Notes under the pieces: generated by a model
Database searches by the model: none
What the model was told of the DNA's origin: nothing
The model's input: the letters and a program-made list of their open reading frames with translations, nothing else
Translations under genes and position numbers: made by a program
Assembly: GCA_031287855.1 (NCBI GenBank)
Contig: JAITSL010000050.1
Location: 1-64,000, forward strand
DNA: 64,000 nt
Source: Candidatus Endomicrobiellum roisinitermitis
GTDB lineage: Bacteria; Elusimicrobiota; Endomicrobiia; Endomicrobiales; Endomicrobiaceae
Direction of reading: 5' to 3'
In this document: positions 53,293-63,138 of the stretch, piece after piece
Numbering within the stretch: the stretch's first letter is position 1
How the letters are laid out: each line of letters begins with the position of its first letter

Positions 53293-54651
53293 ATGAAAAA
53301 TTTTTCAGTTATAATACTTGCTGCAGGTTTAGGGATAAGAATGAAGTCTTATTTACCTAAAGCTATGCACAGTCTTTCTGGCAAATCTTTAGTTAAGTGG
53401 GTCATAGATTCAGTGTCTCCTTTACGTCCAGACAATATAGTTGTAGTTGTTGGGTATAAACATGAAATAGTTGAAGAATATTTATCTAAAAGTAATGTAA
53501 ATGTAAAATTTGTTTGTCAGGAAAACCAATTTGGCACAGCACATGCTGTAATGCAAGCAAAAGAAATTTTAAAAAATTATAATGGCAATATTGTAGTTAT
53601 AAGTGGAGATGTTCCTTTAATAAAAACAACTACAATATCAAACTTAATAAAGAAGAACCAAAAAAGCGCGTCTGCGGTTACGGTTTTATCAGCAGAAGTC
53701 AAGGATCCTTATGGGTATGGAAGAATTGTAAGAAAAGATGGCTTTTTAGAAAAGATAGTAGAAGAAAAAGACGCAAATTTAAATGAAAAACAAATAAAAG
53801 AAATAAATTCTGGTATTTATTGCTTTGATAAAAATCTATGGAAAGCTCTTTTGAAAGTTGAACCAAATAACTCAAAGAAAGAATATTATATAACAGACAC
53901 AATTGCAATATTAAAGCAGTTAAACCATAAAATATCTGTACTTCTTGCAAAGGATGAAATTGAGATTAAAGGTATAAATAGTAAACTAGAACTTTCTCAA
54001 ACAGAGACTCTTTTAAAAAACAAAAAAATAGAAAATTTGCTAAATAGTGGTGTAAGTATTATAGATGTAAATAATGTGTATATATCTTATGATGCGACAA
54101 TAAAGCCTGATACTGTTATATATCCTGGAGTTTTTATTGATGTGGGTGTTACCATTGGCAGAAATTGTGTTTTAAAAGGGTCAAGTTATATAGTAAATTC
54201 TAAAATTGATGATGAAAGTATAGTGTCTTATTCGTATGTGGATGGTGCAACTATAGGTAAAAAAGTGAAAATAGGACCATTTGCTCATTTAAGGCCAGAC
54301 TCTGTTTTAAAAGAAAACGTTAAAATTGGAAATTTTTCAGAGACTAAAAAATCTTTTATAGGAAAAAATTCAAAAGTTAAGCATCTATCTTATGTAGGTG
54401 ATGCTCAGATTGGTGCCAATGTAAATATAGGGGCAGGGACAATAACTTGCAATTATGACGGTAGGCATAAACATCAAACAATAATTGAACAAGACGTTTT
54501 TGTTGGATCTAACGCAAATATTGTTGCTCCTGTAAAAATAGGTAAAGGTGCTTTAATTGCTGCTGGTTCTACAATAACTCATGATGTGCCAAAAGGAAAG
54601 CTTGCAATAGCAAGGGCAAGGCAAGAACTAAAACGTAGAATAAAAAAGTAA
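53293..54651 (+). CDS. glmU: Bifunctional GlcNAc-1-P uridyltransferase/acetyltransferase
   Basis: A 452-residue enzyme making UDP-N-acetylglucosamine, the precursor of peptidoglycan and lipid A. The N-terminal nucleotidyltransferase has ILAAGLGIRMKS, ENQFGTAHAV, VVISGDVPLI and EINSGIYCF; the C-terminal left-handed beta-helix has GPFAHLRPDSVL, KHLSYVGDAQIG, NIGAGTITCNYDG and VFVGSNANIVAPV. ATG 53293 matches family starts; TTG 53281 would add four residues. It heads glmU-prs-rplY-pth. Confidence 0.95.
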   Translation: MKNFSVIILAAGLGIRMKSYLPKAMHSLSGKSLVKWVIDSVSPLRPDNIVVVVGYKHEIVEEYLSKSNVNVKFVCQENQFGTAHAVMQAKEILKNYNGNIVVISGDVPLIKTTTISNLIKKNQKSASAVTVLSAEVKDPYGYGRIVRKDGFLEKIVEEKDANLNEKQIKEINSGIYCFDKNLWKALLKVEPNNSKKEYYITDTIAILKQLNHKISVLLAKDEIEIKGINSKLELSQTETLLKNKKIENLLNSGVSIIDVNNVYISYDATIKPDTVIYPGVFIDVGVTIGRNCVLKGSSYIVNSKIDDESIVSYSYVDGATIGKKVKIGPFAHLRPDSVLKENVKIGNFSETKKSFIGKNSKVKHLSYVGDAQIGANVNIGAGTITCNYDGRHKHQTIIEQDVFVGSNANIVAPVKIGKGALIAAGSTITHDVPKGKLAIARARQELKRRIKK

Positions 54652-54701
54652 AGTTATATTAAAAATTTTTTAGCTGTTACTAAGTATAAACAAGAGGATT
54701 T

Positions 54702-55634
54702 ATGAAGATTAAAATTATTTCAGGTAATGCTAATGTTGAACTTGCAAAGCAAATTACAAAACATTTAGGGATACCTTTAAGTGATGCAAAGGTTAGCAGG
54801 TTTAGTGATGGAGAAGTTCAAGTAAAAATAGTTGAAAATATTAGAGGTGCAGATTGTTATATAATTCAACCAACGAATATGCCTGTTAATGAACATCTAA
54901 TGGAACTTTTAATTATTGCAGATGCTTTAAGAAGGGCTTCTGCTAGAAGAATTATTGCTGTTATGCCTTACTATGGTTATGCAAGGCAGGATAGAAAATC
55001 AGAGCCAAGAGTCCCAATTACTGCAAGGTTAGTTGCAGATTTGCTTGCAACGGCAGGCATTACAAGAGTTTTAACAATGGACTTGCATGCTGGGCAAATA
55101 CAGGGTTTTTTTGATATTCCTGTTGACCATCTTTATGCCATGCCAGTACTTGTAAATTATTTTAAAGAAAAAAAGTTAAACGATCTTGTTATAGTTTCGC
55201 CTGATACGGGTGGGGCAGAAAGGGCAAGAGCTTTTGCAAAGCATTTTAATGCGGAACTTGCTATTATAGATAAAAGAAGACCTTGCTCGAACGAAGCCTC
55301 TGTTATGAATATTATTGGTGAAGTTAAAAATAAAACCTGTATAATTTTAGATGATATGATTGATACTGCCGGAACTTTAACAAAAGTTGCAGACGCAATA
55401 AAAATAAAAGGTGCATCTAGAATTTTTTCAGCGGCTTCTCATGGAGTTCTTTCTGGCCATGCAAAGCAAAAAATTCAAGACTCTTCAATAGAAAAGGTTG
55501 TTATAACAGACTCTATACCTCTTTTAAATGATGGTCCTGTAGAAAAGATTGTTGTTTTAAGTATAGCTCCTCTTTTGGCAGAAGCTATAATGAGAATTTC
55601 AAATGACGAATCTATAAGCGCATTATTTCTGTAA
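54702..55634 (+). CDS. prs: Ribose-phosphate pyrophosphokinase
   Basis: A 310-residue PRPP synthase. FSDGEVQVKIVENIRGAD, RRIIAVMPYYGYARQDRKSE, TARLVADLLATAGITRVLTM, DLHAGQIQGFFDIPVDHL and IILDDMIDTAGTL (PRPP loop) are conserved. It supplies nucleotide and amino acid synthesis. agagga lies just before ATG 54702. Complete. Confidence 0.97.
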   Translation: MKIKIISGNANVELAKQITKHLGIPLSDAKVSRFSDGEVQVKIVENIRGADCYIIQPTNMPVNEHLMELLIIADALRRASARRIIAVMPYYGYARQDRKSEPRVPITARLVADLLATAGITRVLTMDLHAGQIQGFFDIPVDHLYAMPVLVNYFKEKKLNDLVIVSPDTGGAERARAFAKHFNAELAIIDKRRPCSNEASVMNIIGEVKNKTCIILDDMIDTAGTLTKVADAIKIKGASRIFSAASHGVLSGHAKQKIQDSSIEKVVITDSIPLLNDGPVEKIVVLSIAPLLAEAIMRISNDESISALFL

Positions 55635-55679
55635 GCGTTAAACAAAGAATATATTGTGCAATGACAATGGGGGATTTAA

Positions 55680-56363
55680 ATGAAGGAAGTTATTTTAGAC
55701 GTACAGACAAGAGAGGTAGGGGCAAAAAGTAAGTTGTCTACTTTAAGAAAAAAAGAAAAAATACCAGCTGTATTTTATGGAAAAAATATAAAGCCGGAAT
55801 CTATAACAGTAGATGCAAAAAGTTTTATGTCTATAATAGAAAAAAATGGTGCAAATGTTATTGTTGATTTAAATTTTAAAAGTGGTAAAAAACCAGCTAT
55901 TGTAAAATCTTTACAACGAGATGTTTTAATGCAAAATCCTATACATATAGATTTTCAGTCTATTTCTTTGGAAGACAAAGTTGAAGTTTTGGTTCCTATA
56001 CATGTTGAGGGAGTTGCAGACGGCGTTAAGAATTTTGGTGGGGTTATGGAATTTATTGTTAGGGAAGTTAAAGTCAAAGCCCTTCCTAAGAGCATACCTC
56101 AGATGATTGCTGTTGATGTAAGCTCTCTTGGGTTAGGGCAAGGTTTAACAATTGCAGACTTGCCAAAAACTGAAGGCCTAGAGTATATTCAAGATCCTAC
56201 CACTTTGATAGTTAATGTTATAGCGGTTGCTGCAGAGGAAGAAAAACCTAAAGAGGAAAGTACTGAAACTGCTCAACCAGAAGTAATAAGTAAAGGTAAG
56301 AAAGATAAAGAAGAAGGTGCTGAAGCTTCTTCTACAAGTGGAGTAAAAAAAGTAAATATATAA
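55680..56363 (+). CDS. rplY: 50S ribosomal protein L25 (Ctc form)
   Basis: A 227-residue long-form L25 (TL5/CTC), 5S rRNA-binding domain about 1-90 (TREVGAKSKLSTLRKKEKIP, VFYGKN) and C-terminal CTC domain (about 95-190, VHVEGVADGVKNFGGVMEF-like), then a Glu/Lys-rich tail. gggga precedes ATG 55680. Gene order prs-rplY-pth is widespread. Confidence 0.95.
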   Translation: MKEVILDVQTREVGAKSKLSTLRKKEKIPAVFYGKNIKPESITVDAKSFMSIIEKNGANVIVDLNFKSGKKPAIVKSLQRDVLMQNPIHIDFQSISLEDKVEVLVPIHVEGVADGVKNFGGVMEFIVREVKVKALPKSIPQMIAVDVSSLGLGQGLTIADLPKTEGLEYIQDPTTLIVNVIAVAAEEEKPKEESTETAQPEVISKGKKDKEEGAEASSTSGVKKVNI

Positions 56364-56394
56364 AATTTTTTTGCACACGCGGAACCTTGTAACT

Positions 56395-56991
56395 ATGAAT
56401 GTGGATATTAAACTTTTTGTAGGACTTGGTAATCCGGGACATAAGTACATAAATACTCGCCATAATCTAGGGTTTGTAATTTTAGATGCAATAACAAGAA
56501 AATTGTATTTAGAATTTAAATCTTGGGATAATATGGCAGATATTTCTTTTTGTGATAAATTTAGCAGGAAAATATGGTTTTTAAAACCAAGCACATTTAT
56601 GAATCTTTCTGGTCTTGCTATAGCATCTTTTGCAAGATATTATAAGATTAAACCTACAGAAATTTTTGTTTTTTATGATGACTTTTCAATTGCTTTAGGA
56701 GACTGTAGAATAAGGATGTCAGGCTCTTCCGGTGGGCATAACGGTATAAAATCTATTATAGAACATTTAAATACAGAAAAATTTCCAAGAATGAAGTTGG
56801 GTATAGGCTCTTTGCCAAAAGATGTAGACGTTTCTAGTTTTGTTCTATCTAAATTTTTAAAAGAAGATGAAGAGAAGATAAATTTAATAAAAGAAAAAGC
56901 AATTTTAGTTTTTAATGAAGTAATTAATTCTGGAGTAGATAAAGCAGCATCAACATTAGCAAACATAAAAAGTGGGAATATAGTATATTAA
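56395..56991 (+). CDS. pth: Peptidyl-tRNA hydrolase
   Basis: A 198-residue enzyme that frees peptides from stalled peptidyl-tRNA. FVGLGNPGHKYINTRHNLGF carries the catalytic His, KPSTFMNLSG, VFYDDFSIALG and GSSGGHNGIKSIIEHL are conserved. ATG 56395 fits homologues; TTG 56371 would add a non-conserved tail. No strong ribosome-binding site is seen. Complete. Confidence 0.95.
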   Translation: MNVDIKLFVGLGNPGHKYINTRHNLGFVILDAITRKLYLEFKSWDNMADISFCDKFSRKIWFLKPSTFMNLSGLAIASFARYYKIKPTEIFVFYDDFSIALGDCRIRMSGSSGGHNGIKSIIEHLNTEKFPRMKLGIGSLPKDVDVSSFVLSKFLKEDEEKINLIKEKAILVFNEVINSGVDKAASTLANIKSGNIVY

Positions 56992-57101
56992 AATGTACAA
57001 ATAAAATAATTAATGCTAAAATTCTAATATATCTATCAAAATAAAAGTATTGTAAGGAACACGAAAAGTAATTTATAATTTTAAAAAAAGGAATATTTGT
57101 T

Positions 57102-58007
57102 ATGAACAAAAAAAGGATTTTTAGTAGTTTGGTTCTTTTGATTTTTGTGTCGAACAATCTTTTTGCAGCTGCAGGTACAACAGTTTTTGATTTTTTAAAG
57201 CTGCCAAAGAATGCAGAGCAAGCTGCTTTAGCAAATTTGACAACTTTTAATACAAACCTTTCTTTTGTAAATCCTGCAGTTTTAGGATTTGCAGATCACT
57301 ACAACATTCAGGCATCAAAAGCAATTCATTTCCAAAACACAGGATACAATTCTTTTAATTTTGCAATGCCTTATAATGATTTTGGTTTTAGTTTATATTA
57401 TTTTGGTTTTGACTATGGCAAATTTGACGGATACCTTGAAGATTCTGGCGGTGACTATATTGAAAATAGTACATTTGGAGCAGCTGATTCTTGTATACAG
57501 ATAAGTGCGGGGTATCGTATAATAAATATTTTATCTTTAGGGACAGATGTTAAGTATATATTTACAAATATTGATAATATAAAAATGAACGGTCTTGCTT
57601 TTGATTTGTCTGCATTTTTATTGTTAAGTGATAAGTGGTCATTAGCTTTAGGTTTAGAAAATTTGGGTGCTAAAGTAGATGGATATATGCTTCCTTCTAA
57701 TGTATATTTATCTTATACAAATAAAATTATTAAACCTTGCCAACTTGGTGTTGAGTTAAAATCTTTTTTTGATAATACGATGTGGCTTAAGACCGCTATA
57801 GAAGTTGGAGTTGGTGAAAATCTTGTTTTAAGAGGAGGTTATAAGTTGGCGCTAACAAACAGCAACTCTTCTTTAGGTAGTTGGTACCAAAGAAACTTAT
57901 CTTTAGGGTTTGGTTTAAAAATTAATGTTATTTCCATAGATTATGCGTGGTTACCGTACGGAGATTTAGGAAACTCTAACATAATTTCATTAAAGGTGGC
58001 GTTCTAA
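57102..58007 (+). CDS. PorV/PorQ-type outer-membrane protein
   Basis: A 301-residue outer-membrane protein with signal peptide (about 1-22, ending LFA). Features of the PorV/PorQ (UPF0164) group: FLKLPKNAEQAALANLTTF after the signal, LSFVNPAVLGFADHYNIQAS, amphipathic beta strands throughout, and NVISIDYAWLPYGDLGNS near the end. PorV is the outer-membrane receptor/attachment component of type IX secretion. The direct adjacency to a subtilase with a sorting-domain-like tail supports a secretion role. FadL-family barrel identity is inferred. Confidence 0.85.
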   Translation: MNKKRIFSSLVLLIFVSNNLFAAAGTTVFDFLKLPKNAEQAALANLTTFNTNLSFVNPAVLGFADHYNIQASKAIHFQNTGYNSFNFAMPYNDFGFSLYYFGFDYGKFDGYLEDSGGDYIENSTFGAADSCIQISAGYRIINILSLGTDVKYIFTNIDNIKMNGLAFDLSAFLLLSDKWSLALGLENLGAKVDGYMLPSNVYLSYTNKIIKPCQLGVELKSFFDNTMWLKTAIEVGVGENLVLRGGYKLALTNSNSSLGSWYQRNLSLGFGLKINVISIDYAWLPYGDLGNSNIISLKVAF

Positions 58008-59954
58008 ATGAAAAATAAATTGTTAGAAAAAAATGTTGGTATAGTACTTATACTAATCTTTTTTTGTTGTTTTTCCTTTGCTAAAACAGACCCAGATGCT
58101 AAAAAAGCTTCAATGAGTTATAACTTGGGAATGGAAGTTAAGGAATTGCAAGCTAAAATTTCTGACCCAAACGCTCCAAAAACAATAAAAATTGTTTTTT
58201 ATGCAATAGACGGAGATTCGAGAAACATAGATTTAAGTTTTTTCATTAAAAATAATATATGGTACCAGAGAGCAGAAGGTATAGTAGTTCATAATTACGT
58301 GTATGCAGATGTTCCAATTAAATTGATTTCACAAGCGCAAGAAATTAGCGGTGTAGAGTACTTAGACACAGATTCTTCTATTATAGCTCATCCATTAGAA
58401 GTTATTTCTGAGGGTAGAGATGCAATAGATGCTACTAAGTTTGTTATAAACGGCATTGATGGCAAAGGTGTGAAACTTGCAGTTATTGATACTGGCTTTA
58501 AAAATTTCGATGTATTGCAAAAACAAGGAGAGCTTCCGCAAACGCTTATAGCAAAAGATTTTGTATACAAGAGTATCTCTACAGTTACAGATTTAAATCC
58601 TAGCTCAGAAACAGAACCGCATGGATCAGGGTGTGCAGAAATAATTTGTGATATTGCTCCTTGTGTGGAAATGTACTTACTAAAAATAAAAAATAATAGA
58701 GACTTAGAGAATGCTTACACTTATTGTGTAAATAGTGGGATAAACATTGTAAGCTGTTCTTTAGGTTTTGATGGTGAATGTTTTATGGATGGGACAGGCT
58801 CTAGTGCAATAGTAGTTGATACGTGTACTAACCACAATATTTTATCTATTATAGCAGCTGGCAATGGAGCTCAAAAGTCTTGGTTTGGGAAGTATCAGGA
58901 AACAACTCCAAATTTTATGAGATTTGCAAACGGTACTGATTTTTTAGACATTCAAATTAGCTCAAATGCTACGATTAACCTTATATGGAACGATTTTGCT
59001 GCTAGGACTACAAAGTACGATTTACACATTTGTGAACAGAACGGAATACTTATATCTTCAACTGAGTATGTGATTGGTAATCTTCCTAGTGTTTGTATCA
59101 AAAATCCACGTGGGCACACTCTTTACAAGTTAAAGGTTCAAAAAGGTAGGGATCATCAGGTTAATAGAGAATTAAGATTGTATATTTCAGATGATGAAAC
59201 AAATGTAAATACTGTTGTAAACCCAATAGATGTAAACCCAGAGTCTAGTATTAGCTCTCCTGGAGACGCTAAAACTGCATTAACAGTGGGTGCAGTAAAC
59301 ATTTCCAAATATGCTTCTGGCGATGGTATAGACTATTATAGCGCTAGAGGACCTAGGAGAAATCAAATTTCTCCTACTGACAGCATAAAGCCTGACGTAA
59401 CTGCTCCTTCAGGTGTTACAACTATATCTTATGGCCCTTGTTCTTTTAACGGAACTTCTTCTGCTTGTCCCCATGTTGCTGGAGCTGCTGCACTTTTTTT
59501 AAGTTTAGATCCTACACTTTCAACAAATACCGCAAATGGTGCATTTAAGAAAAAAGTTTTAGAAAATGTAAACCCGGTATATGCGCCTGACTCCACCAAT
59601 ACTTACGGGTACGGTAAGCTTATTTTAAATAATAGCATTATCCCGTTTAATAATATTGGAAAATTTGTATGTTATCCAAACCCTGTTAGTTTAAGTGAAA
59701 AAGGGTATATAAAAATAACAAATTTTCCTTTTCATACATCTATGATAGACGTTGTGGTTTATACAGTGACTGGAGAGTTTGTAAAATCTTTTAATTCAGA
59801 AGATTTAATAAATGATGTTACTTTAAATAAAAGAATGATTAAGTGGGACTTAAGAAACCAAAATGGTGACATAGTTGCTCCTGGTGTGTACTTTATAAGC
59901 ATAAAAACCTTGATAGGCACTAATCAGGTTAAAAAAGTTGCTATTTCAAGGTGA
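58008..59954 (+). CDS. Secreted subtilisin-like protease with T9SS-like tail
   Basis: A 648-residue protein with signal peptide (about 1-25), an inhibitor-like prodomain (about 55-130) and an S8 peptidase domain. The triad is D161 (AVIDTG), H205 (EPHGSG) and S484 (NGTSSACPH); the oxyanion Asn lies in AAGNG (about 285). A PPC-like insert (about 300-400) interrupts the domain. The last about 90 residues (CYPNPVSLSEKGYIKI to VKKVAISR) resemble a FlgD-Ig/type A sorting domain. ATG follows immediately after the PorV-like stop codon. Probably a surface or secreted protease handled by that partner. Confidence 0.9.
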   Translation: MKNKLLEKNVGIVLILIFFCCFSFAKTDPDAKKASMSYNLGMEVKELQAKISDPNAPKTIKIVFYAIDGDSRNIDLSFFIKNNIWYQRAEGIVVHNYVYADVPIKLISQAQEISGVEYLDTDSSIIAHPLEVISEGRDAIDATKFVINGIDGKGVKLAVIDTGFKNFDVLQKQGELPQTLIAKDFVYKSISTVTDLNPSSETEPHGSGCAEIICDIAPCVEMYLLKIKNNRDLENAYTYCVNSGINIVSCSLGFDGECFMDGTGSSAIVVDTCTNHNILSIIAAGNGAQKSWFGKYQETTPNFMRFANGTDFLDIQISSNATINLIWNDFAARTTKYDLHICEQNGILISSTEYVIGNLPSVCIKNPRGHTLYKLKVQKGRDHQVNRELRLYISDDETNVNTVVNPIDVNPESSISSPGDAKTALTVGAVNISKYASGDGIDYYSARGPRRNQISPTDSIKPDVTAPSGVTTISYGPCSFNGTSSACPHVAGAAALFLSLDPTLSTNTANGAFKKKVLENVNPVYAPDSTNTYGYGKLILNNSIIPFNNIGKFVCYPNPVSLSEKGYIKITNFPFHTSMIDVVVYTVTGEFVKSFNSEDLINDVTLNKRMIKWDLRNQNGDIVAPGVYFISIKTLIGTNQVKKVAISR

Positions 59955-60052
59955 TATAACAACGATAAGATTTAGCTTAGATAATAATTAGTGCATACTA
60001 TATCTGCTTGTTACTACAGAAATTTGCAAATAAAACAAAGAGAATTATAACA

Positions 60053-61579
60053 ATGTTTTCTCTAATTTACTCTGCGACACTTAATGGAATAGAAGCAAGT
60101 ATAGTAGAAGTGGAAACTTATATTTCCTCAGGGATGCCAGTTTTTTCTATTGTTGGCTTGCCTGATGCTACAGTTAAAGAATCTCGCAATAGGGTTATTG
60201 CTGCAATAAAAAACTCAAGCTTTGCTTTTCCTACAAAAAAAATTACTATTAATTTAGCTCCGGCTGATATAAAAAAAGAAGGTGGTATTTTTGATTTACC
60301 AATAGCTTTGTGCATATTAGCGGCTATTGGTAAAATAAAAAAAGAAAATCTTAAAAAATTTTGTGCAGTTGGAGAATTATCTTTAGATGGTAAAATAAGG
60401 GAAATTAAAGGATCGTTACCTATTTCTTTGGCTTTACCAAAAAACAATATAAAAAATTTTATAGTTCCATTTGAAAATAGGCAAGAAGCATCTGTAGCAG
60501 GAATGGTAAATGTTTTTCCATTTAAAACTTTATCGGAAGTTGTTCAGTTTATTAACGATGAAACGCTTGTTAGCCCATATATGTACAACGAAAACGAAGT
60601 TGTTAGTAGTCTTTTAAATCATGAATATGATTTTTCAGACGTTAAAGGTCAAAAAAGTGCAATACGAGCTGCAGAAATTGCTGCTTCAGGTGGCCATAAT
60701 TTGTTGATGTATGGTCCACCTGGGGCAGGAAAAACTATGATAGCAAAACGTATCCCAAGTATTCTTCCTCCAATGACTTTTAATGAGTCTATAGAAACTA
60801 CAAAGGTATGGTCTGTTATAGGTAACAATTTTTGTAAAGGACTTATTAAAACCCGCACGTTTAGGAGTCCACATCATACTACTTCTGCGATTGCCTTAGC
60901 TGGTGGCGGAACTTATCCTAAACCTGGTGAGGTAAGTCTTGCACATAATGGTGTTTTGTTTTTAGATGAATTTGCAGAATTTAAAAGAGATTCTTTAGAG
61001 ATTTTAAGACAACCTTTAGAAGATAAAAGAATAACAGTTTCTAGGGCGAAAAATAGTTTTACGTTTCCTGCTTCATTTATGCTGGTTGCTGCTATGAACC
61101 CTTGCCCTTGTGGCAATTTGGGCCATAGAGAAAAAGATTGTGTTTGCACACCTCTACAAATAAACAAATATAAAAGTAAAATTTCAGGGCCTTTAATGGA
61201 CAGAATAGATATTCATGTTGAAGTGTTAGCATTAAAATTATCTGAACTTACAGAACTAAATGCTGTTTCGGAAAATTCTGCAGAGATTAGAGAAAGAGTA
61301 ATAAAGGCAAGACAAATACAAAATGAAAGGTTTTGTAAAAGTAAAACACATGCAAATGCTCAAATGCAATCAAAAGAGATAAAAAAACATTGTATTTTAA
61401 ATAAAGATGCTTATGATATATTAAAAATGTCTATGGAAAAACTGAAGTTTTCAGCTAGATCCTACGATAAAATTTTAAAAGTTTCACGCACTATTGCAGA
61501 TTTAGATAGAGTTGAAAAAATTGGTCCTAGCCATATAGCAGAGGCTGTAAAGTATAGATTTTCTGATAGAAATTTGTAA
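60053..61579 (+). CDS. comM: ComM-like Mg-chelatase-family ATPase
   Basis: A 508-residue YifB/ComM AAA+ protein. An N-terminal Lon-like domain (SGMPVFSIVGLPDATVKESR, about 27-46) precedes the chelatase ATPase: Walker A MYGPPGAGKTMIAKRIPSIL, Walker B NGVLFLDEFAEF, FRSPHHTTS and NPCPCGNLGH with further Cys. ComM is a branch-migration helicase used in natural transformation. ATG 60053 fits homologues; the upstream ATG 60008 adds an unconserved tail. dprA, often adjacent, is not found. Confidence 0.93.
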   Translation: MFSLIYSATLNGIEASIVEVETYISSGMPVFSIVGLPDATVKESRNRVIAAIKNSSFAFPTKKITINLAPADIKKEGGIFDLPIALCILAAIGKIKKENLKKFCAVGELSLDGKIREIKGSLPISLALPKNNIKNFIVPFENRQEASVAGMVNVFPFKTLSEVVQFINDETLVSPYMYNENEVVSSLLNHEYDFSDVKGQKSAIRAAEIAASGGHNLLMYGPPGAGKTMIAKRIPSILPPMTFNESIETTKVWSVIGNNFCKGLIKTRTFRSPHHTTSAIALAGGGTYPKPGEVSLAHNGVLFLDEFAEFKRDSLEILRQPLEDKRITVSRAKNSFTFPASFMLVAAMNPCPCGNLGHREKDCVCTPLQINKYKSKISGPLMDRIDIHVEVLALKLSELTELNAVSENSAEIRERVIKARQIQNERFCKSKTHANAQMQSKEIKKHCILNKDAYDILKMSMEKLKFSARSYDKILKVSRTIADLDRVEKIGPSHIAEAVKYRFSDRNL

Positions 61580-61802
61580 AGAGAAAAAAATGATAAATCT
61601 TTTAGGGTTATGTAAAAAACTTTGTGGAAAGCTCCCTTTTGGCATTGTTTAATTTTTGTCAGAAATAATAAGCAATTGATTGTAAATTTGCCCTCTATTG
61701 TAAACTTTTGAACATCACTTCGTTTCTAGCCGTTGGATCCTTAAATATAACCATTTAAGCAAAGCCTTTGGACTTGGAAACATTCCTCTTGTTTTTGTTA
61801 CT

Positions 61803-63098
61803 TTATACTTCTATACATTCTTTACCTTTTACTGCTCCTATTGCCTCTTCTACTCCCCTACCTGCTATAAATCCTATCCCCTGTCCTACAAGCACTATCC
61901 CTGCACTTGCTACCTCATTTATCACTTGTGCTTGTGGTATCAGTCTCGAATTTTTTAGCACTAATGCCAGCACATTAGGGTTTTTTTCCACCATTTTGTA
62001 CTCATATACAACAAGCCCTTTATACAAGTTGAGAGAGTTCACTATGCTAACTATTCCCTGCGACTCTATTAGAGTTACTGTGTCTCCCTCTTTTGCCTCT
62101 CCTTCTAGTTTCACTTCAACTTTTGAGCTCCATAAATTTACACCGTCTACTACTTGTAGCACTGCTGGCGCATTCACAGTTACTTTCTCAAAATTATAGT
62201 GCTCAAAGTTTTCTACTCCTTTTAATACTACTGGGTTTTCTGTTTCCAAATTCAATGTGTTTCCTGTAAATACTTTTGCTGCCTCATTTGTTGTAACATG
62301 TCCTCCATATATTACCGTATTACTTGAAAATTTTGGGGCGCCACTAATTTTTACTGTATTGCCAACTGCTTCTCCTTTCTCAGATTTGCCACCATAAACA
62401 TTTGCCAAAAACTCTCCTCCACTAATTATTACTTTATTATTATTTGCATTTACTAAACTCTTGCCACCCATCACGTTACCTTTAATAGTTCCACTGGAAA
62501 CATTCAACGTGTTACTTATCGCATCGCCATCACCATATCCCCCGAACGCATCTTTATTAATTGTTCCTCCTGTCATCTCCAAAATGTTGTTTAGCACTAT
62601 TCCCTTATTTGACTTTCCTCCATATGCTTTGCCTACAATATTTCCATTTGTTATCGTTAACTTGTTCGTTAGCGCATTAGTGTCACCATATCCCCCGAAC
62701 GCATCGTTGTTAATTATTCCTCCTGTCATCTCCAAAATATTACCTTGCACTATTCCCTTATTTGACTTTCCTCCATATGCTTCTCCTGCAATATTCCCAT
62801 TTGTTATCGTTACCTTGTTACTTATCACCTCACCATAACCCACAGACATCGCTCCGAATACATCATTCTTAACTTCTGCTCCACCCTGAATAGTTACTAT
62901 ATTATTAGAAATGTATTTTACTACAGGGTATCCAGTAAGGATAGGAGTGCCATCTGGATCTGTTCCGTTTCCATAAACAGCATGATTAACCACTCCGCCA
63001 TTTATTACTATCTCTTGAGCCATAATAGAATAACTACATATATTCAAAATCACGCACGACATTAGTAATAATTTTACTGCTCTATATTTTTTTATCAT
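61803..63098 (-). CDS. Autotransporter-like repeat surface protein
   Basis: A 431-residue protein with a signal peptide (about 1-27, ending IMA) and beta-helix-like repeats containing GNIxGxAYGGKSNKGIV and NNDAFGGYGD. Two 51-residue units (95-145 and 146-196) are nearly identical. The last third holds VTLIESQGIVSIVNS and a Gly-rich end (GQGIGFIAGRGVEEAIGAV). No C-terminal autotransporter barrel is present. The protein may be truncated or secreted by another path; the cut is not a visible frameshift. Similar surface pieces occur, decayed, at 2.1 and 38.4 kb. Confidence 0.72.
   Translation of the reverse strand: MIKKYRAVKLLLMSCVILNICSYSIMAQEIVINGGVVNHAVYGNGTDPDGTPILTGYPVVKYISNNIVTIQGGAEVKNDVFGAMSVGYGEVISNKVTITNGNIAGEAYGGKSNKGIVQGNILEMTGGIINNDAFGGYGDTNALTNKLTITNGNIVGKAYGGKSNKGIVLNNILEMTGGTINKDAFGGYGDGDAISNTLNVSSGTIKGNVMGGKSLVNANNNKVIISGGEFLANVYGGKSEKGEAVGNTVKISGAPKFSSNTVIYGGHVTTNEAAKVFTGNTLNLETENPVVLKGVENFEHYNFEKVTVNAPAVLQVVDGVNLWSSKVEVKLEGEAKEGDTVTLIESQGIVSIVNSLNLYKGLVVYEYKMVEKNPNVLALVLKNSRLIPQAQVINEVASAGIVLVGQGIGFIAGRGVEEAIGAVKGKECIEV
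62511..62816 (-). repeat. Tandem 153-bp coding repeat (two units)
   Basis: Units 62664-62816 and 62511-62663 encode the two 51-residue surface repeats. They share long identical runs, including the stretch for AFGGYGD. Such repeats can change in number by slippage or recombination. Confidence 0.8.
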
Positions 63099-63138
63099 TT
63101 TCTAAACTTCCATCTCTTTAATAGAATAACTTTAAATT

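Noticed and set aside
53699-53950. 83-codon minus-strand frame within glmU
   Set aside because: It lies wholly within a well-conserved gene on the opposite strand and shows no independent signals.
61580-61802. Possible dprA start after comM (20-codon frame at about 61590)
   Set aside because: The frame ends after 20 codons with no DprA motif. It may be a remnant, but the evidence is too weak.
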